A DNA stretch of 64,000 nucleotides from Oscillospiraceae bacterium (GTDB lineage: Bacteria > Bacillota > Clostridia > Oscillospirales > Acutalibacteraceae): the NCBI GenBank assembly GCA_022650485.1, contig JALCPP010000006.1, positions 124,001 through 188,000 on the forward strand, given 5' to 3'. A program made the position numbers and the translations under genes. Of this stretch, positions 51,365 to 59,670 are shown in pieces (position 1 is the stretch's first letter; each line of letters begins with the position of its first letter). Under the pieces are notes generated by a model. The model had not been told where the DNA came from and did no database searches. It saw only the letters and a program-made list of their open reading frames with translations.

Positions 51365-52621
51365 CTAAAACAGAACTTCCGCCGTCAGCTGATTCGACAC
51401 CAGAAATCCACGTGGGGTAAAATGGAATCCGTCCTGTGTGCAAACGGTCAGCCCTGCGGATTCATACCGCTTTGCCGCCGCTTTGATTTTTTGGGGAACC
51501 GGGCAGCCGAACCGCTCGCGGCAGCGGGCATCGGTCAGGCCTTCCGTCAGCCGCAGTGCCAGCATGGCAAATTCCTCAAAGTCTCCGCCTTTCCCCTGCT
51601 CCTGCGGCATCTCTCCCTGCAGGAACGCCTTCAGGCTCCGCTTTTTGGAAAAACGCCGCCCGTTTAAAAACGAGTGGGCCGCAGGCCCGAACCCCAGGTA
51701 TTCTTCATCGTGCCAATATTTCAGGTTATGCCTGCCTTCATATCCGCCTTGTGCAAAATTTGAAATTTCATATTGATGAAAGCCGTTCCGTTCCAATTCC
51801 CCGCACGCCAGCAGGTAAAGGGCAGCGGCTTCGTCCTCATCCGGAATATCAAGCGTTTCCTTTTGCTTAAAATACGCCGTTCCCGGCTCGACCTGTAAAA
51901 GGTAAGCCGAAACATGCCGCGCCCCCGCACGGGCACAAAACGCAATCGACCGGCGCAGACTTTCCTCTGTCTGTCCCTGCACCGCCAGCATCAGGTCAAG
52001 GGAGAGGTTGTCGAACCCGGCATTCTGCGCCTGCCCGATACAGCGCGCCGCCTGTTGCGCCGTGTGCCGCCGCCCCAGCAAACGCAGTTCCTTTTCATTT
52101 GCCGACTGCAAGCCCAGCGACAGGCGGTTTACACCCGCCGCGCGGATTTCCCGAAAAAAGTCGGAAAGGTCTTCGGCCGGGTTTGCTTCCACCGTGATTT
52201 CGGCGTGCTCCAGCCCAAAGCCGCGGCGGGCGGCTTCCACAATGCGAATCAGCCGCCCGGCCCCCAGCAGACTGGGCGTTCCCCCGCCAAAATACAGCGT
52301 GTCAGCTGTTCTGCCCGATTGCTCCGCTTCGTATTTAATTTCTTTTACAATACGCTCTGTATATTGTTCCATCCGCTCTTCACTGCCGCGAATGGAATAA
52401 AAATCACAGTAGGGGCATTTCCCGTCGCAGAACGGCACATGGACATAAATTCCGCAGACTGCGTCGTTCTGCGGGAGTGTTTGTGGAAAAGCTCCCGGAC
52501 GGATCACGTCTTTCGCGCCCGCGGCGGGAGCATTCCCTGAACTGTCCCGCGCGGAAACATGACGCGTTTTTCTCCGCACCCCTCCGCGGGCCGTTGGCAG
52601 CGGCGGCACGCTGCTATTCAT
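51365..52621 (-). CDS. hemW: Radical SAM family heme chaperone HemW
   Basis: A radical SAM protein related to coproporphyrinogen III oxidase but acting in heme insertion. The cluster motif [12 protein letters not shown] has the Cx3Cx2C spacing; [16 protein letters not shown] and the [18 protein letters not shown] stretch follow, then the HemW C-terminal domain. It lies directly behind lepA, as in Bacillus. The ATG overlaps the lepA stop by eight bases but gives 55 residues before the core, longer than the usual few residues; a GTG near residue 39 would give a more typical N-terminus. Neither start has a strong ribosome site, so coupling to lepA translation is likely. Confidence 0.93.
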   Translation of the reverse strand: MNSSVPPLPTARGGVRRKTRHVSARDSSGNAPAAGAKDVIRPGAFPQTLPQNDAVCGIYVHVPFCDGKCPYCDFYSIRGSEERMEQYTERIVKEIKYEAEQSGRTADTLYFGGGTPSLLGAGRLIRIVEAARRGFGLEHAEITVEANPAEDLSDFFREIRAAGVNRLSLGLQSANEKELRLLGRRHTAQQAARCIGQAQNAGFDNLSLDLMLAVQGQTEESLRRSIAFCARAGARHVSAYLLQVEPGTAYFKQKETLDIPDEDEAAALYLLACGELERNGFHQYEISNFAQGGYEGRHNLKYWHDEEYLGFGPAAHSFLNGRRFSKKRSLKAFLQGEMPQEQGKGGDFEEFAMLALRLTEGLTDARCRERFGCPVPQKIKAAAKRYESAGLTVCTQDGFHFTPRGFLVSNQLTAEVLF

Positions 52622-54431
52622 CGAGTTTGAGGACGCTCATGAAGGCTTCCTGCGGCACTTCTACCGTGCCGAGCTGGCGCATCCGTTTTTTGCCTTCCTT
52701 CTGTTTTTCGAGCAGCTTCTTCTTACGCGAAATATCTCCGCCGTAGCATTTGGCAAGAACATCCTTACGCATCGCCTTGACCGTTTCCCGCGCGATAATC
52801 CTCCCGCCGATGCATGCCTGAATCGGTATTTCAAACATCTGGCGCGGAATCTTGTCTTTCAGCTTTTCGGCCATCTTGCGGGCGCGGGCATACGCCTTGT
52901 CTTCATGAATAATAAAGGAAAGCGCATCGACGGTTTCGCCGTTCAGCATAATGTCGAGCTTGACCAGCTTGCTTTTGCGGTATCCCTTTAATTCGTAGTC
53001 AAACGAAGCATACCCGCGGGTCCGGCTTTTCAGCGCGTCGAAAAAGTCATAGATAATCTCGTTGAGCGGCAGCTCATAGTGGATATCGACACGGTCTGCA
53101 TCCACATATTTCATATCGATGAAGGTACCCCGGCGCTCCTGACAAAGCTCCATGATATTCCCAACATAGTCCTTCGGCGTGTAAATATGCGCGTTGGTAA
53201 TCGGCTCCTGCGCCTCTGCAATCAGCGCGGGGTCCGGGTAATTGGTCGGGTTGTCAATCGAAGTCATCTCGCCGTCGGTCTTTAAAATATGATACACCAC
53301 GCTCGGCGCGGTCGTAACCAGATCCAGGTCATACTCGCGTTCCAGCCGTTCCTGAATAATCTCCATGTGCAGCAGGCCCAGAAATCCGCAGCGAAACCCA
53401 AAGCCCAGCGCGGCGGAGGTTTCCGGCTCAAAGGAAAGCGCCGCGTCGTTCAGCTGCAGCTTTTCCAGCGCGTCGCGCAGATCCGGATATTTGGCGCCGT
53501 CCGCGGGATAAACGCCGCAGAACACCATCGGCTGCACCGGGTGATACCCCGGCAGCGGTTCTTTCGCCGGGCGTTCCGCCAGCGTGACCGTGTCGCCGAC
53601 GCGCGCTTCACGCACCGCCTTGATGGAAGCGGAAATCACCCCGACCTCTCCGGCTTTCAGGCAGTCGCTCGGCTCAAAGCGGGTCGCGCGCATATAGCCG
53701 CACTCGACCACCGTAAACTCACTGCCGACTGACATCATGCGAATCACGTCTCCGGGTTTGACCTGCCCATCCATCACGCGCACATGCACGACCACGCCTT
53801 TATACGAATCGTAGTACGAATCAAAAATCAGCGCGCGCAGCGGCGCCTCGTCATCCCCCTTCGGGGGCGGCACATTTTTGACGATCTGTTCCATAACCGC
53901 CTGAATATTCGTTCCCATCTTCGCGGAAACACAGGGCGCCTCGTCAGCCGGGATCCCGATCACGTCCTCGATCTCTTTGCGGACTTCTTCCGGCCGGGCG
54001 GAAGGCAGGTCGATCTTGTTGATAACCGGGACAATTTCAAGCCCCGCGTCCACCGCAAGATACGTGTTTGCCAGCGTCTGGGCTTCAATCCCCTGCGAGG
54101 CGTCAACGACCAGCACCGCGCCTTCACATGCGGCGAGCGAGCGAGAAACCTCGTAATTAAAATCAACGTGGCCGGGCGTGTCAATCAGGTTGAAAACATA
54201 GTCCTGCCCGTCCTCCGCGTTGTAAACCAGCGTCACGGCATGCGCCTTAATCGTAATGCCGCGTTCCCGCTCCAGCGCCATATCGTCGAGAATCTGATTC
54301 TCCATCTCGCGCAGAGGGACGGACTTTGTCTGTTCAAGGATGCGGTCCGCTAAGGTGCTTTTGCCGTGGTCAATATGCGCTATAATACAGAAATTGCGAA
54401 CTCTGTCACGTGGAATTGCCAATCCAATCAC
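52614..54431 (-). CDS. lepA: Elongation factor 4 (LepA), back-translocating GTPase
   Basis: A 605-residue translational GTPase. G1 [10 protein letters not shown]2 [11 protein letters not shown]3 DTPGHVDF and G4 NKIDLP are intact, followed by domains II, III, the LepA-specific region and the C-terminal domain with [18 protein letters not shown] (core HYELPLNEI) and [23 protein letters not shown]-type end (core [14 protein letters not shown]). EF4 promotes back-translocation or ribosome assembly under stress. The start is a GTG; a TTG three codons later is possible and has GGTGA upstream. A TATAAT-containing promoter lies about 70 bases upstream. Confidence 0.97.
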   Translation of the reverse strand: MIGLAIPRDRVRNFCIIAHIDHGKSTLADRILEQTKSVPLREMENQILDDMALERERGITIKAHAVTLVYNAEDGQDYVFNLIDTPGHVDFNYEVSRSLAACEGAVLVVDASQGIEAQTLANTYLAVDAGLEIVPVINKIDLPSARPEEVRKEIEDVIGIPADEAPCVSAKMGTNIQAVMEQIVKNVPPPKGDDEAPLRALIFDSYYDSYKGVVVHVRVMDGQVKPGDVIRMMSVGSEFTVVECGYMRATRFEPSDCLKAGEVGVISASIKAVREARVGDTVTLAERPAKEPLPGYHPVQPMVFCGVYPADGAKYPDLRDALEKLQLNDAALSFEPETSAALGFGFRCGFLGLLHMEIIQERLEREYDLDLVTTAPSVVYHILKTDGEMTSIDNPTNYPDPALIAEAQEPITNAHIYTPKDYVGNIMELCQERRGTFIDMKYVDADRVDIHYELPLNEIIYDFFDALKSRTRGYASFDYELKGYRKSKLVKLDIMLNGETVDALSFIIHEDKAYARARKMAEKLKDKIPRQMFEIPIQACIGGRIIARETVKAMRKDVLAKCYGGDISRKKKLLEKQKEGKKRMRQLGTVEVPQEAFMSVLKLDE

Positions 54432-54499
54432 CGTTCCTGACTTATGAATCGTTCCGCTCCCAAAACAGAGGCGGAATATCCTTTAATAAAATTAACTGT

Positions 54500-54528
54500 A
54501 TTATACCATAGGGGCTCGGAAAAGAAAA
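54500..54528 (-). promoter_or_regulatory. Probable promoter of lepA-hemW
   Basis: Minus strand perfect TATAAT (54505-54500); the -35 region (TTTTCT) is weak. Confidence 0.5.
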
Positions 54529-54552
54529 CGGCGCTCTGCGAAACATTTCCGG

Positions 54553-55377
54553 TTAAGCCAACCCGCCGCTTCCGCGGGCTGTACCGTGCGCCCGCATGTC
54601 CCGCTTCTGATGCGCCAGAAAAAAGAGCCTTGGAAACCGAAAAAGTATCTCTCCGCTTTTTTGCTTTGGATAGGCTGAAACGACCCGGTCATAGATCTCC
54701 TTTTGAAACACGGTTCGTGCTTCTTCGTCCAATTCCTCAAGATAGGGGCGCAGGCCCGTGCCGCGGTACCATTCCATAATCCCATCATGGCTTTTCATCC
54801 GGTGAAAATAGGTTGTCTGCCACAGCGTAAAGTCGGGCGATAAATCGCCCAGCAGATCAAAATATTCCGACTGCGTCAGATTGTAAAAGATTCTCCGGTT
54901 TGAAAACCTCGATGCCCATCGGGGGCTTTTTACAACTTCCCCGATGATCCGGTGAATCGGCTCCTGCGCATTCATCGGCGTCTGCACCGCCAGCACGCCG
55001 CCCGGGCACAGCAATGCCATCATATTCCGGAGCAGCTGCGGATGGTTGGGAATCCACTGAATGCAGGCATTGGAAAACACAACGTCAAAGGTGCCGCGTC
55101 CCAATTTTGGCAGGTCTCTGCCCGCGTCACAGAGCCGGAACGCCAGGTCAGGGTGATTTTGTTTTGCCGCTTCAATCATTTGTGAAGAACTGTCAACGCC
55201 TAAGATTTCCGCGCCCGGGAACCGGCGGGCCAGCACTTCGGTGCTGTTGCCGGGGCCGCAGCCGATATCGACTATTTTTACGGGATGTTCCAGTTCAATC
55301 CGATTGGCAAGATCAACCGCGGGCTGGGTCCGCTCCGCTCCAAACTTCAGGTATTGCCGTGAATTCCAGTTTTGCAT
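54553..55377 (-). CDS. tam: Trans-aconitate 2-methyltransferase-like methyltransferase
   Basis: A 274-residue SAM-dependent methyltransferase. It matches the Tam family: the NSRQYLKFGAERTQPAVDLA start, SAM motif VDIGCGPGNSTEVLA (about 35-49), SNACIQWIPNHPQLL, LAVQTPMN and the late YFHRMKSHDGIMEWYRGTGL (core MEWYRGTGLRPYL). Tam esterifies trans-aconitate, a side product of aconitase, so it does not block the enzyme. The ATG has GGGGAGAG upstream. It is inserted between the spoIIP and lepA blocks, a place where Bacillus has no such gene. Confidence 0.88.
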   Translation of the reverse strand: MQNWNSRQYLKFGAERTQPAVDLANRIELEHPVKIVDIGCGPGNSTEVLARRFPGAEILGVDSSSQMIEAAKQNHPDLAFRLCDAGRDLPKLGRGTFDVVFSNACIQWIPNHPQLLRNMMALLCPGGVLAVQTPMNAQEPIHRIIGEVVKSPRWASRFSNRRIFYNLTQSEYFDLLGDLSPDFTLWQTTYFHRMKSHDGIMEWYRGTGLRPYLEELDEEARTVFQKEIYDRVVSAYPKQKSGEILFRFPRLFFLAHQKRDMRAHGTARGSGGLA

Positions 55378-55424
55378 TTTAGCTCTCCCCACTTTTTCAT
55401 CCCGGCTTCTTTCTGTGCCGTACA

Positions 55425-55462
55425 AATAACAAAAGGGGGAAGACAGACGTCCTCCCCCACAC
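55425..55462 (-). terminator. Terminator after the 205-residue membrane protein gene
   Basis: Stem GGGGGA(a)GAC/GTC(c)TCCCCC followed on the minus strand by TTTTGTTATTT. Confidence 0.8.
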
Positions 55463-55464
55463 GG

Positions 55465-56082
55465 TCAGTACCGGTTGATGTTCCGGTAATATTTGTCGTT
55501 TAACAGTTTCTTTTTGCGCGAGCGCTTTGGTCTGCGGTACCGTTTGCGCCCCATGCCGCGCGGCGGCCGCCGGTTGCTGAACACGACGATCAGAACGACG
55601 ATCACGCCAAGTGCGATGCATCCCCAGGACAAAAGGCCGATCCAATTCAACCAGTGGGACGATTCCTGATGTGTCACGACCGAATCGAGCGGGTCGGTTT
55701 CCGACACACTGGCAACGCTCGGCAATGAAATTTCACTGGACGGCACCAGGGAAGAAATCATCTCTCCCGCGGCGCTTCCGGATTCCTCCCCGGAAGACAG
55801 CGCCTGGGACGGCGTCCCCTGATTTCCTGTTTTTTTCACCGCTTTTGAAGAAGGCTTGGAAGTGCTGGAAGCCGAAGATGAACTTGCCGGTTTGGAAGGC
55901 AAAGACGCTTTGGAGGACGGCGGCTGGGGCGACGGGGACTGAGATCCCGATGACTCGGCGTCAAGGTCCGGAAAATAAGGTACTGCCTGACTCCCCGACT
56001 GGGCAGAAACGCTCAGCGACCCCCAAAACGTCACCAGGGTCAATATCATAAAAACGGACAGCACTTTCTCAAGTCGATTCAT
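55465..56082 (-). CDS. Secreted Ser/Pro-rich single-pass membrane protein (unknown)
   Basis: A 205-residue protein with a signal peptide (1-28, ending SVSAQ), a long Ser/Pro/Lys linker (about 42-140) and one transmembrane segment (about 147-168). The short, very basic cytosolic tail holds RRPPRGMGRKRYRRPKR and ends NINRY. The plan is like the 13.8-kb protein: export signal, flexible extracellular part, membrane anchor, charged tail, but without the repeat domain. No family recognised. GGAGG seven bases before the ATG; a TTG one codon earlier is not preferred. A terminator follows. Confidence 0.75.
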   Translation of the reverse strand: MNRLEKVLSVFMILTLVTFWGSLSVSAQSGSQAVPYFPDLDAESSGSQSPSPQPPSSKASLPSKPASSSSASSTSKPSSKAVKKTGNQGTPSQALSSGEESGSAAGEMISSLVPSSEISLPSVASVSETDPLDSVVTHQESSHWLNWIGLLSWGCIALGVIVVLIVVFSNRRPPRGMGRKRYRRPKRSRKKKLLNDKYYRNINRY

Positions 56083-56130
56083 CAAAGGTCCTCCATTAAA
56101 ACCACGTGTTTCAATGTCTTTTAGTTGTAT

Positions 56131-56337
56131 TTAAAAAATATTATAGCATATCTCGGCGGTATTGCAAGTAAGCACTAAATTTTTGCCGGTAATTTGATAA
56201 ATCAGTGTTTTATTGTCGCCAAACCCGATTCTGCGGCACTGCGTGTCCACTTCCGCAATTCCGAGGAACAGCCCGATCAGGCCGAGCGTGCAGAACATGG
56301 AAACCAAAAAAATTTTTAAATTCGGATGTTTTGTCAT
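56131..56337 (-). CDS. Small single-pass membrane protein behind spoIIP (unknown)
   Basis: A 68-residue protein with one hydrophobic segment (about 8-27, KIFLVSMFCTLGLIGLFLGI) followed by a short conserved-looking extracytoplasmic part with CRRIGFGDNKTLIYQI and two further cysteines. It starts 21 bases after spoIIP with AAGGAAAAAGG before the ATG, so it is very likely co-expressed with spoIIP. In Bacillus this position is taken by yqxA, a gene of unknown function; I cannot show that the two are related. A sporulation role is an inference from position only. Confidence 0.65.
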   Translation of the reverse strand: MTKHPNLKIFLVSMFCTLGLIGLFLGIAEVDTQCRRIGFGDNKTLIYQITGKNLVLTCNTAEICYNIF

Positions 56338-56358
56338 TTCCTTTTTCCTTCCCTGTTT

Positions 56359-57429
56359 TCACGTCAGCTGTGACAGTGTTTTGGCAAGCGCTTTGCCGAA
56401 CAGCTCGCCCCCATAGACCGACTCTTCCAGCGTGTTGGCATGCGTTCCGATTTCAACCAGCAACGACCCGTGGGTCACATTTTCATTGTACCGCCGGGCG
56501 CAGAAATTCAGCGGGCGCGCAAGATTCGGATACAGGTCCGCCATGGATTTCTGAAGCCGGACCGCAAGCCGAAAATTATACTCCCAGTCGGGGAACCCAA
56601 GGTCGCCGTTGTCGTCGCAGCCGGAAATAATCATCACCTGCGCGGCCTTTTTTCCGTCCACCACCGCCGTCGGCTTCAGGCGGGTTCCGTCGGAACGGGT
56701 CATGGCGTCGCGGTGAAGATCGATGGTGACCTGAATACTCGGATACTGTTTCAGCAGTTTCTGCATGGTGACAAGCGACCTGCTGTAAGAGCCGTTATAG
56801 ACCGGGTAATCGTGATAGGTGGTGTCGTGCACCACACCGATTCCCACCGCCTGCAGCTGTTTTGCAATCTCGTCGCCAACCGCGCAGACACTTTGCGTTT
56901 TATCCGTCGTGCGCGTCACCCCTTCAAAGGCTTCCGTCGTGTGCGTATGGTAAATCAGAACCTGCGGTTTCCCGTTTTTTTGGATTTTTACGTCCGGACG
57001 CTTTGCCAGCTCTTCTCCAATATCCACGCTGTGATGCTGATTGGAATTCTTCACATAAAAGTTTTCGTATTTGTTTCCTCCCGTGTTAATGCACATTTCC
57101 TCCACATCGCTGGGAAGGGAATCGCTTTTGCCGGACCCGGCGGACGGAGCGGACGACGGGGTCGAAGAGGCTTGGGACGAAGAGCTCTGGGCAGACGGCG
57201 CAGAGGAGGAGTCCCGCGAAGAGGGGGCAGAGGAAGAACCGACGGTATCATCCTGTTCCTCTGCGCTGATATATTCTTCCGCCGCGCCGCAGGGCAGAAT
57301 AAATCCAGCGGCCGCAACCGCTGTGTTTTGGCTGATTCCATCGGGAAGACGCATCGTAACGCACGCAACAGCCAAAACGGCGAGCAGTGTTGACAGCGCT
57401 CCCATCCATTTTTCCGTACCCTTTTTCAT
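56359..57429 (-). CDS. spoIIP: Stage II sporulation protein P
   Basis: A 356-residue membrane-anchored cell-wall hydrolase. After an N-terminal anchor (about 10-30) comes a Ser/Ala/Pro linker (about 60-105) and then the SpoIIP amidase/endopeptidase domain: QVLIYHTHTTEAF with the metal-binding histidines, HDTTYHDYPVYNGSYSRSL (core YHDYPVYNGSYSRS), IDLHRDAMTRSDG and LLVEIGTHANTLEES. With SpoIID and SpoIIM it degrades septal peptidoglycan during engulfment. The start is the ATG behind GGAGGAAGG. It follows gpr, as in Bacillus. A TGAATC/CATAATT pair at 18-bp spacing upstream could be a sporulation promoter, but this is weak. Confidence 0.95.
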   Translation of the reverse strand: MKKGTEKWMGALSTLLAVLAVACVTMRLPDGISQNTAVAAAGFILPCGAAEEYISAEEQDDTVGSSSAPSSRDSSSAPSAQSSSSQASSTPSSAPSAGSGKSDSLPSDVEEMCINTGGNKYENFYVKNSNQHHSVDIGEELAKRPDVKIQKNGKPQVLIYHTHTTEAFEGVTRTTDKTQSVCAVGDEIAKQLQAVGIGVVHDTTYHDYPVYNGSYSRSLVTMQKLLKQYPSIQVTIDLHRDAMTRSDGTRLKPTAVVDGKKAAQVMIISGCDDNGDLGFPDWEYNFRLAVRLQKSMADLYPNLARPLNFCARRYNENVTHGSLLVEIGTHANTLEESVYGGELFGKALAKTLSQLT

Positions 57430-57526
57430 ATCCTTCCTCCACACGTTTTCAAAATTATGTTTATGCAGAAAACAGTGGATTCAGACCTCCGGCCTGGGTG
57501 ACAGCCAAGGCACCGCGGCGCGCCGC

Positions 57527-58339
57527 TTACGTCAGCTCTTCGAATTCCTCCACGCTTAAAGAGGGATTCACGGCGCGGTTAATCCCCATGGAAAGGAGGC
57601 GCGCCCCCCGTTTGATAATTAAATCCACTTCACGCGGGGTCACCATCATGGAAGCGCCGCGCGGCGCAATCTTTTCCTGCGGCCCGTCGCGGCCCAGAAG
57701 ATCGGAAGCCAGCGTGGCGGCATCCACAACCGTCGGAATTCCAAGGCTGATGACCGGCACGCCCAGCGTCTTCTGGTCAATGCGCGGCCGTGAATTTCCG
57801 ACACCGGAGCCGGGGGACACCCCCGCGGAACTGATTTGAACCGTACATCCCAGCCGTGACGGAGTCCTTGCGGCCAGCGCGTCCACGGTCACCACCGCGG
57901 CGGGCTTAATTTCCCCCACCACCGCGCGCAGCACTTCAAACGCTTCCATTCCCGTGCAGCCCAGCACCCCCGGGCTGATCACCGCGACCGGCCGCAGGCC
58001 GTCCAGCCCCGTGACGCGCGCCAGCTCCCCTTTAATATAGCGCGTGGCAAGCACCTCCTCGGCGGCCAAAGGTCCCAGCGCGTCCGGAGTCATGCTTCGG
58101 TTGCCCAGCCCCGCCGCAAGAACCATCCCTTCCTCCGGCAAAAGGTTTTCCAGCTCGGAAGCTATCAGATTCAGCAGTGAATCATCGGAATCAATGTGGT
58201 CTGAAATCGCCTGGACTTCCATGGTTACATACGTTCTTCCGTGGTCGTCAATTCTGGTCAGAACGCAGCCGTCCTGTTCCGTTCGCACCTGTTTTGCAGG
58301 TTCTGTGGATTCCAGTGCCAGGTCTGTTCGGAAATTCAT
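57527..58339 (-). CDS. gpr: Germination protease GPR
   Basis: A 270-residue protease that degrades small acid-soluble spore proteins when a spore germinates; it is made as an inactive zymogen in the forespore. It starts MNFRTDLALES, then shows VTMEVQAI, the LAAGLGNRSMTPDALGP block (core GLGNRSMTPDALGP), SPGVLGCTGMEAFE, DALAARTPSRLGCTVQIS (core DALAARTPSRLGC), GSGVGNSRP and TVVDAATLA. It is shorter than the 370-residue Bacillus protein, as in many Clostridia. The ATG has GGGGAAGAG upstream; the longer reading frame runs across the rpsT promoter and is discarded. Divergent from rpsT. Confidence 0.95.
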   Translation of the reverse strand: MNFRTDLALESTEPAKQVRTEQDGCVLTRIDDHGRTYVTMEVQAISDHIDSDDSLLNLIASELENLLPEEGMVLAAGLGNRSMTPDALGPLAAEEVLATRYIKGELARVTGLDGLRPVAVISPGVLGCTGMEAFEVLRAVVGEIKPAAVVTVDALAARTPSRLGCTVQISSAGVSPGSGVGNSRPRIDQKTLGVPVISLGIPTVVDAATLASDLLGRDGPQEKIAPRGASMMVTPREVDLIIKRGARLLSMGINRAVNPSLSVEEFEELT

Positions 58340-58369
58340 TTCCACTCTTCCCCTCTTTTTAAAAAAATC

Positions 58370-58398
58370 TTGCTTTTTCTTTGCATCAATGATATTAT
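58370..58398 (+). promoter_or_regulatory. Sigma-A promoter of rpsT
   Basis: TTGCTT, 17-bp spacer, TATTAT, about 35 bases before the ATG. Confidence 0.7.
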
Positions 58399-58432
58399 TA
58401 GTTGTAAAACTATGCTTAAAGGAGGTTGTATC

Positions 58433-58696
58433 ATGCCAAATATTAAATCGGCCAAAAAGCGCGTAAGAGTTATTGCCACCAAAACTCTGATTAATAAGTC
58501 CGCATCCGCGGAACTGAAAACGGATATAAAGAAAGCCGTTCTCGCTGCGAACAGCGGCGATGAGAGCAGTGTGGAATCGGTAAAGGCCGCCGTCAGAAAA
58601 ATTGACCAGGCTGTTGCCAAGGGACTCCTGCACAAAAACAACGCTGCAAGAAAAAAATCTGCGCTTACCCGTAAGCTGAACGCGGCAAAAGCATAA
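58433..58696 (+). CDS. rpsT: 30S ribosomal protein S20
   Basis: An 87-residue, very basic three-helix protein that binds 16S rRNA early in 30S assembly. The sequence follows the family: MPNIKSAKKRVRVIATKT, INKSASAELKTDIKKAV, and the end KGLLHKNNAARKKSALTRKL (core KNNAARKKSALTRKL). AAAGGAGG lies seven bases before the ATG. Monocistronic, divergent from gpr, as in Bacillus. Confidence 0.97.
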   Translation: MPNIKSAKKRVRVIATKTLINKSASAELKTDIKKAVLAANSGDESSVESVKAAVRKIDQAVAKGLLHKNNAARKKSALTRKLNAAKA

Positions 58697-58716
58697 ATTT
58701 CTTTCTCGCGTAAAGC

Positions 58717-58748
58717 AAAAGCAGAGCGGTATGCCCTGCTTTTTTTAT
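58717..58748 (+). terminator. Terminator after rpsT
   Basis: AAAAGCAG/CTGCTTTT stem with an inner GC pair, followed by a run of seven T. Confidence 0.82.
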
Positions 58749-58775
58749 TATCCGCCTGTTTTTCCCGCCGGGCAA

Positions 58776-58804
58776 TTGACATTTTGCCGCTTTTTGATTA
58801 TCAT
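58776..58804 (+). promoter_or_regulatory. Sigma-A promoter of the 50-residue membrane protein gene
   Basis: Perfect TTGACA, 17-bp spacer, TATCAT. Confidence 0.72.
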
Positions 58805-58850
58805 GAGGATAAACGAAGTTGAAGCCATCGTGCTTACGGAGGTGCTCGAT

Positions 58851-59003
58851 TTGAAAAATACCGGAAAGCTGAATCTGCTGCTGACGATTTTGTCCTCGGC
58901 TGCCGCAATGGTCGCTGTGGCGGTTGCCGTCGTTCTCTTCTTTGAGAAAAAGAAAAAGGACGAGGAAGAGCTTGAGCATTACCTTGACTGTTCCATCCAA
59001 TAA
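58851..59003 (+). CDS. 50-residue single-pass membrane protein (unknown)
   Basis: A TTG-started gene with GGAGGTG six bases upstream. The product (MKNTGKLNLLLTILSSAAAM...) has a hydrophobic segment at about 7-28 followed by a highly charged cytosolic end (EKKKKDEEELEHYLDC). It has its own near-consensus promoter and a perfect terminator, which together make it convincing despite the size. No family recognised. In the region around spoVAE, gpr and spoIIP a sporulation role is conceivable, but the promoter looks like sigma-A. Confidence 0.7.
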   Translation: MKNTGKLNLLLTILSSAAAMVAVAVAVVLFFEKKKKDEEELEHYLDCSIQ

Positions 59004-59027
59004 TAATCCAACGCGGCGCTGCGTTCC

Positions 59028-59056
59028 ACGGACAGGTAAACACCTGTCCGTTTTTT
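59028..59056 (+). terminator. Terminator after the 50-residue protein gene
   Basis: Perfect 10-bp stem ACGGACAGGT/ACCTGTCCGT with a 4-base loop and six T. Confidence 0.93.
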
Positions 59057-59253
59057 ATGGGCGCCAACCGGCTTTCTGCATGCGGGCCCGCCTTTTTCTG
59101 CTGCGTTCCATCTGCCTTTTTACCAAACGGTAAACATATTTTGCCACCTGCCACAGAATTGTAAACAAAATGCTGCCGCTGGCAAGCCGGAAAATCCGCC
59201 AGGCCAGGCTGGCATAGCGATACCCCGCTTTCGCGTACTGAAACGCCGGGTTA
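59055..59253 (-). pseudogene. Coding-like segment without a start codon behind spoVAE
   Basis: Minus-strand frame, +1 relative to spoVAE, entered at the spoVAE stop. It reads about 65 protein-like residues (NPAFQYAKAGYRYASLAWR, a hydrophobic SILFTILWQVAKYVYRL segment and a very basic end RSRKRRARMQKAGWRP), then TAA. There is no ATG, GTG or TTG before the hydrophobic part. It may be a decayed gene, a gene with a non-standard start, or an extension of spoVAE by frameshift. Composition and the orderly membrane-plus-basic-tail plan argue against chance. Confidence 0.4.
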
Positions 59254-59607
59254 GCTCTTATCCCCCGATTTTGAAAACAAAGCGGCCAGGTAGCCGAAGA
59301 ACACCGCCGCCGCGATACCGGCAGCCCCCGCCGTCACTCCGCCGGAAAACACGCCCAGCAGGCCGTGTTCCCTGACGGCTTCCAGCGTGCCTTTCGCCAT
59401 CAGATATCCAAACCCCGTCAGCGGAACGGTCGCCCCGCACCCGGCAAAGTCGACCAGCGGCTGATAAACGCCCAGCGCGCCGAGCAGCACGCCCAGCGTG
59501 ACAAACGTCACCAGAATCCTGGCCGGTGTCATTTTGGTGAAATCGATCAACAGCTGGCCCACCACGCAGATGGCCCCGCCGATGAGAAACGCCCAAACAA
59601 AATCCAT
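59251..59607 (-). CDS. spoVAE: Stage V sporulation protein AE
   Basis: A 118-residue membrane protein with four hydrophobic segments, the AEb-type subunit of the SpoVA dipicolinate channel. It matches the family along its length: MDFVWAFLIGGAICVVGQLL, KMTPARILVTFV, GVYQPLVDFAGCGATVPLTG (core GCGATVPLTGFG) and LGVFSGGVTAGAAGI. The ATG has GAGGTG eight bases upstream; longer in-frame starts overlap the divergent HAD gene and are discarded. It stands alone, about 40 kb from spoVAC-spoVAD, whereas these genes normally adjoin. A sigma-G-like promoter lies upstream. Confidence 0.95.
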   Translation of the reverse strand: MDFVWAFLIGGAICVVGQLLIDFTKMTPARILVTFVTLGVLLGALGVYQPLVDFAGCGATVPLTGFGYLMAKGTLEAVREHGLLGVFSGGVTAGAAGIAAAVFFGYLAALFSKSGDKS

Positions 59608-59625
59608 TGCTAAACACCTCAAATC

Positions 59626-59655
59626 TAGTTTCGCCCACGGCTTGAATTGTATACA
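59626..59655 (-). promoter_or_regulatory. Possible sigma-G promoter of spoVAE
   Basis: Minus strand TGTATA (59655-59650), 17-bp spacer, GAAACTA (59632-59626), near the forespore pattern TGMATA / CATACTA and at the right distance from the gene. Confidence 0.45.
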
Positions 59656-59670
59656 TATCAGGAGGAAAAA

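Noticed and set aside
58340-58633. N-terminal extension of gpr
   Set aside because: It would start inside rpsT and run through the rpsT promoter; the ATG at 58339 has a good ribosome site and the family's usual first residues.
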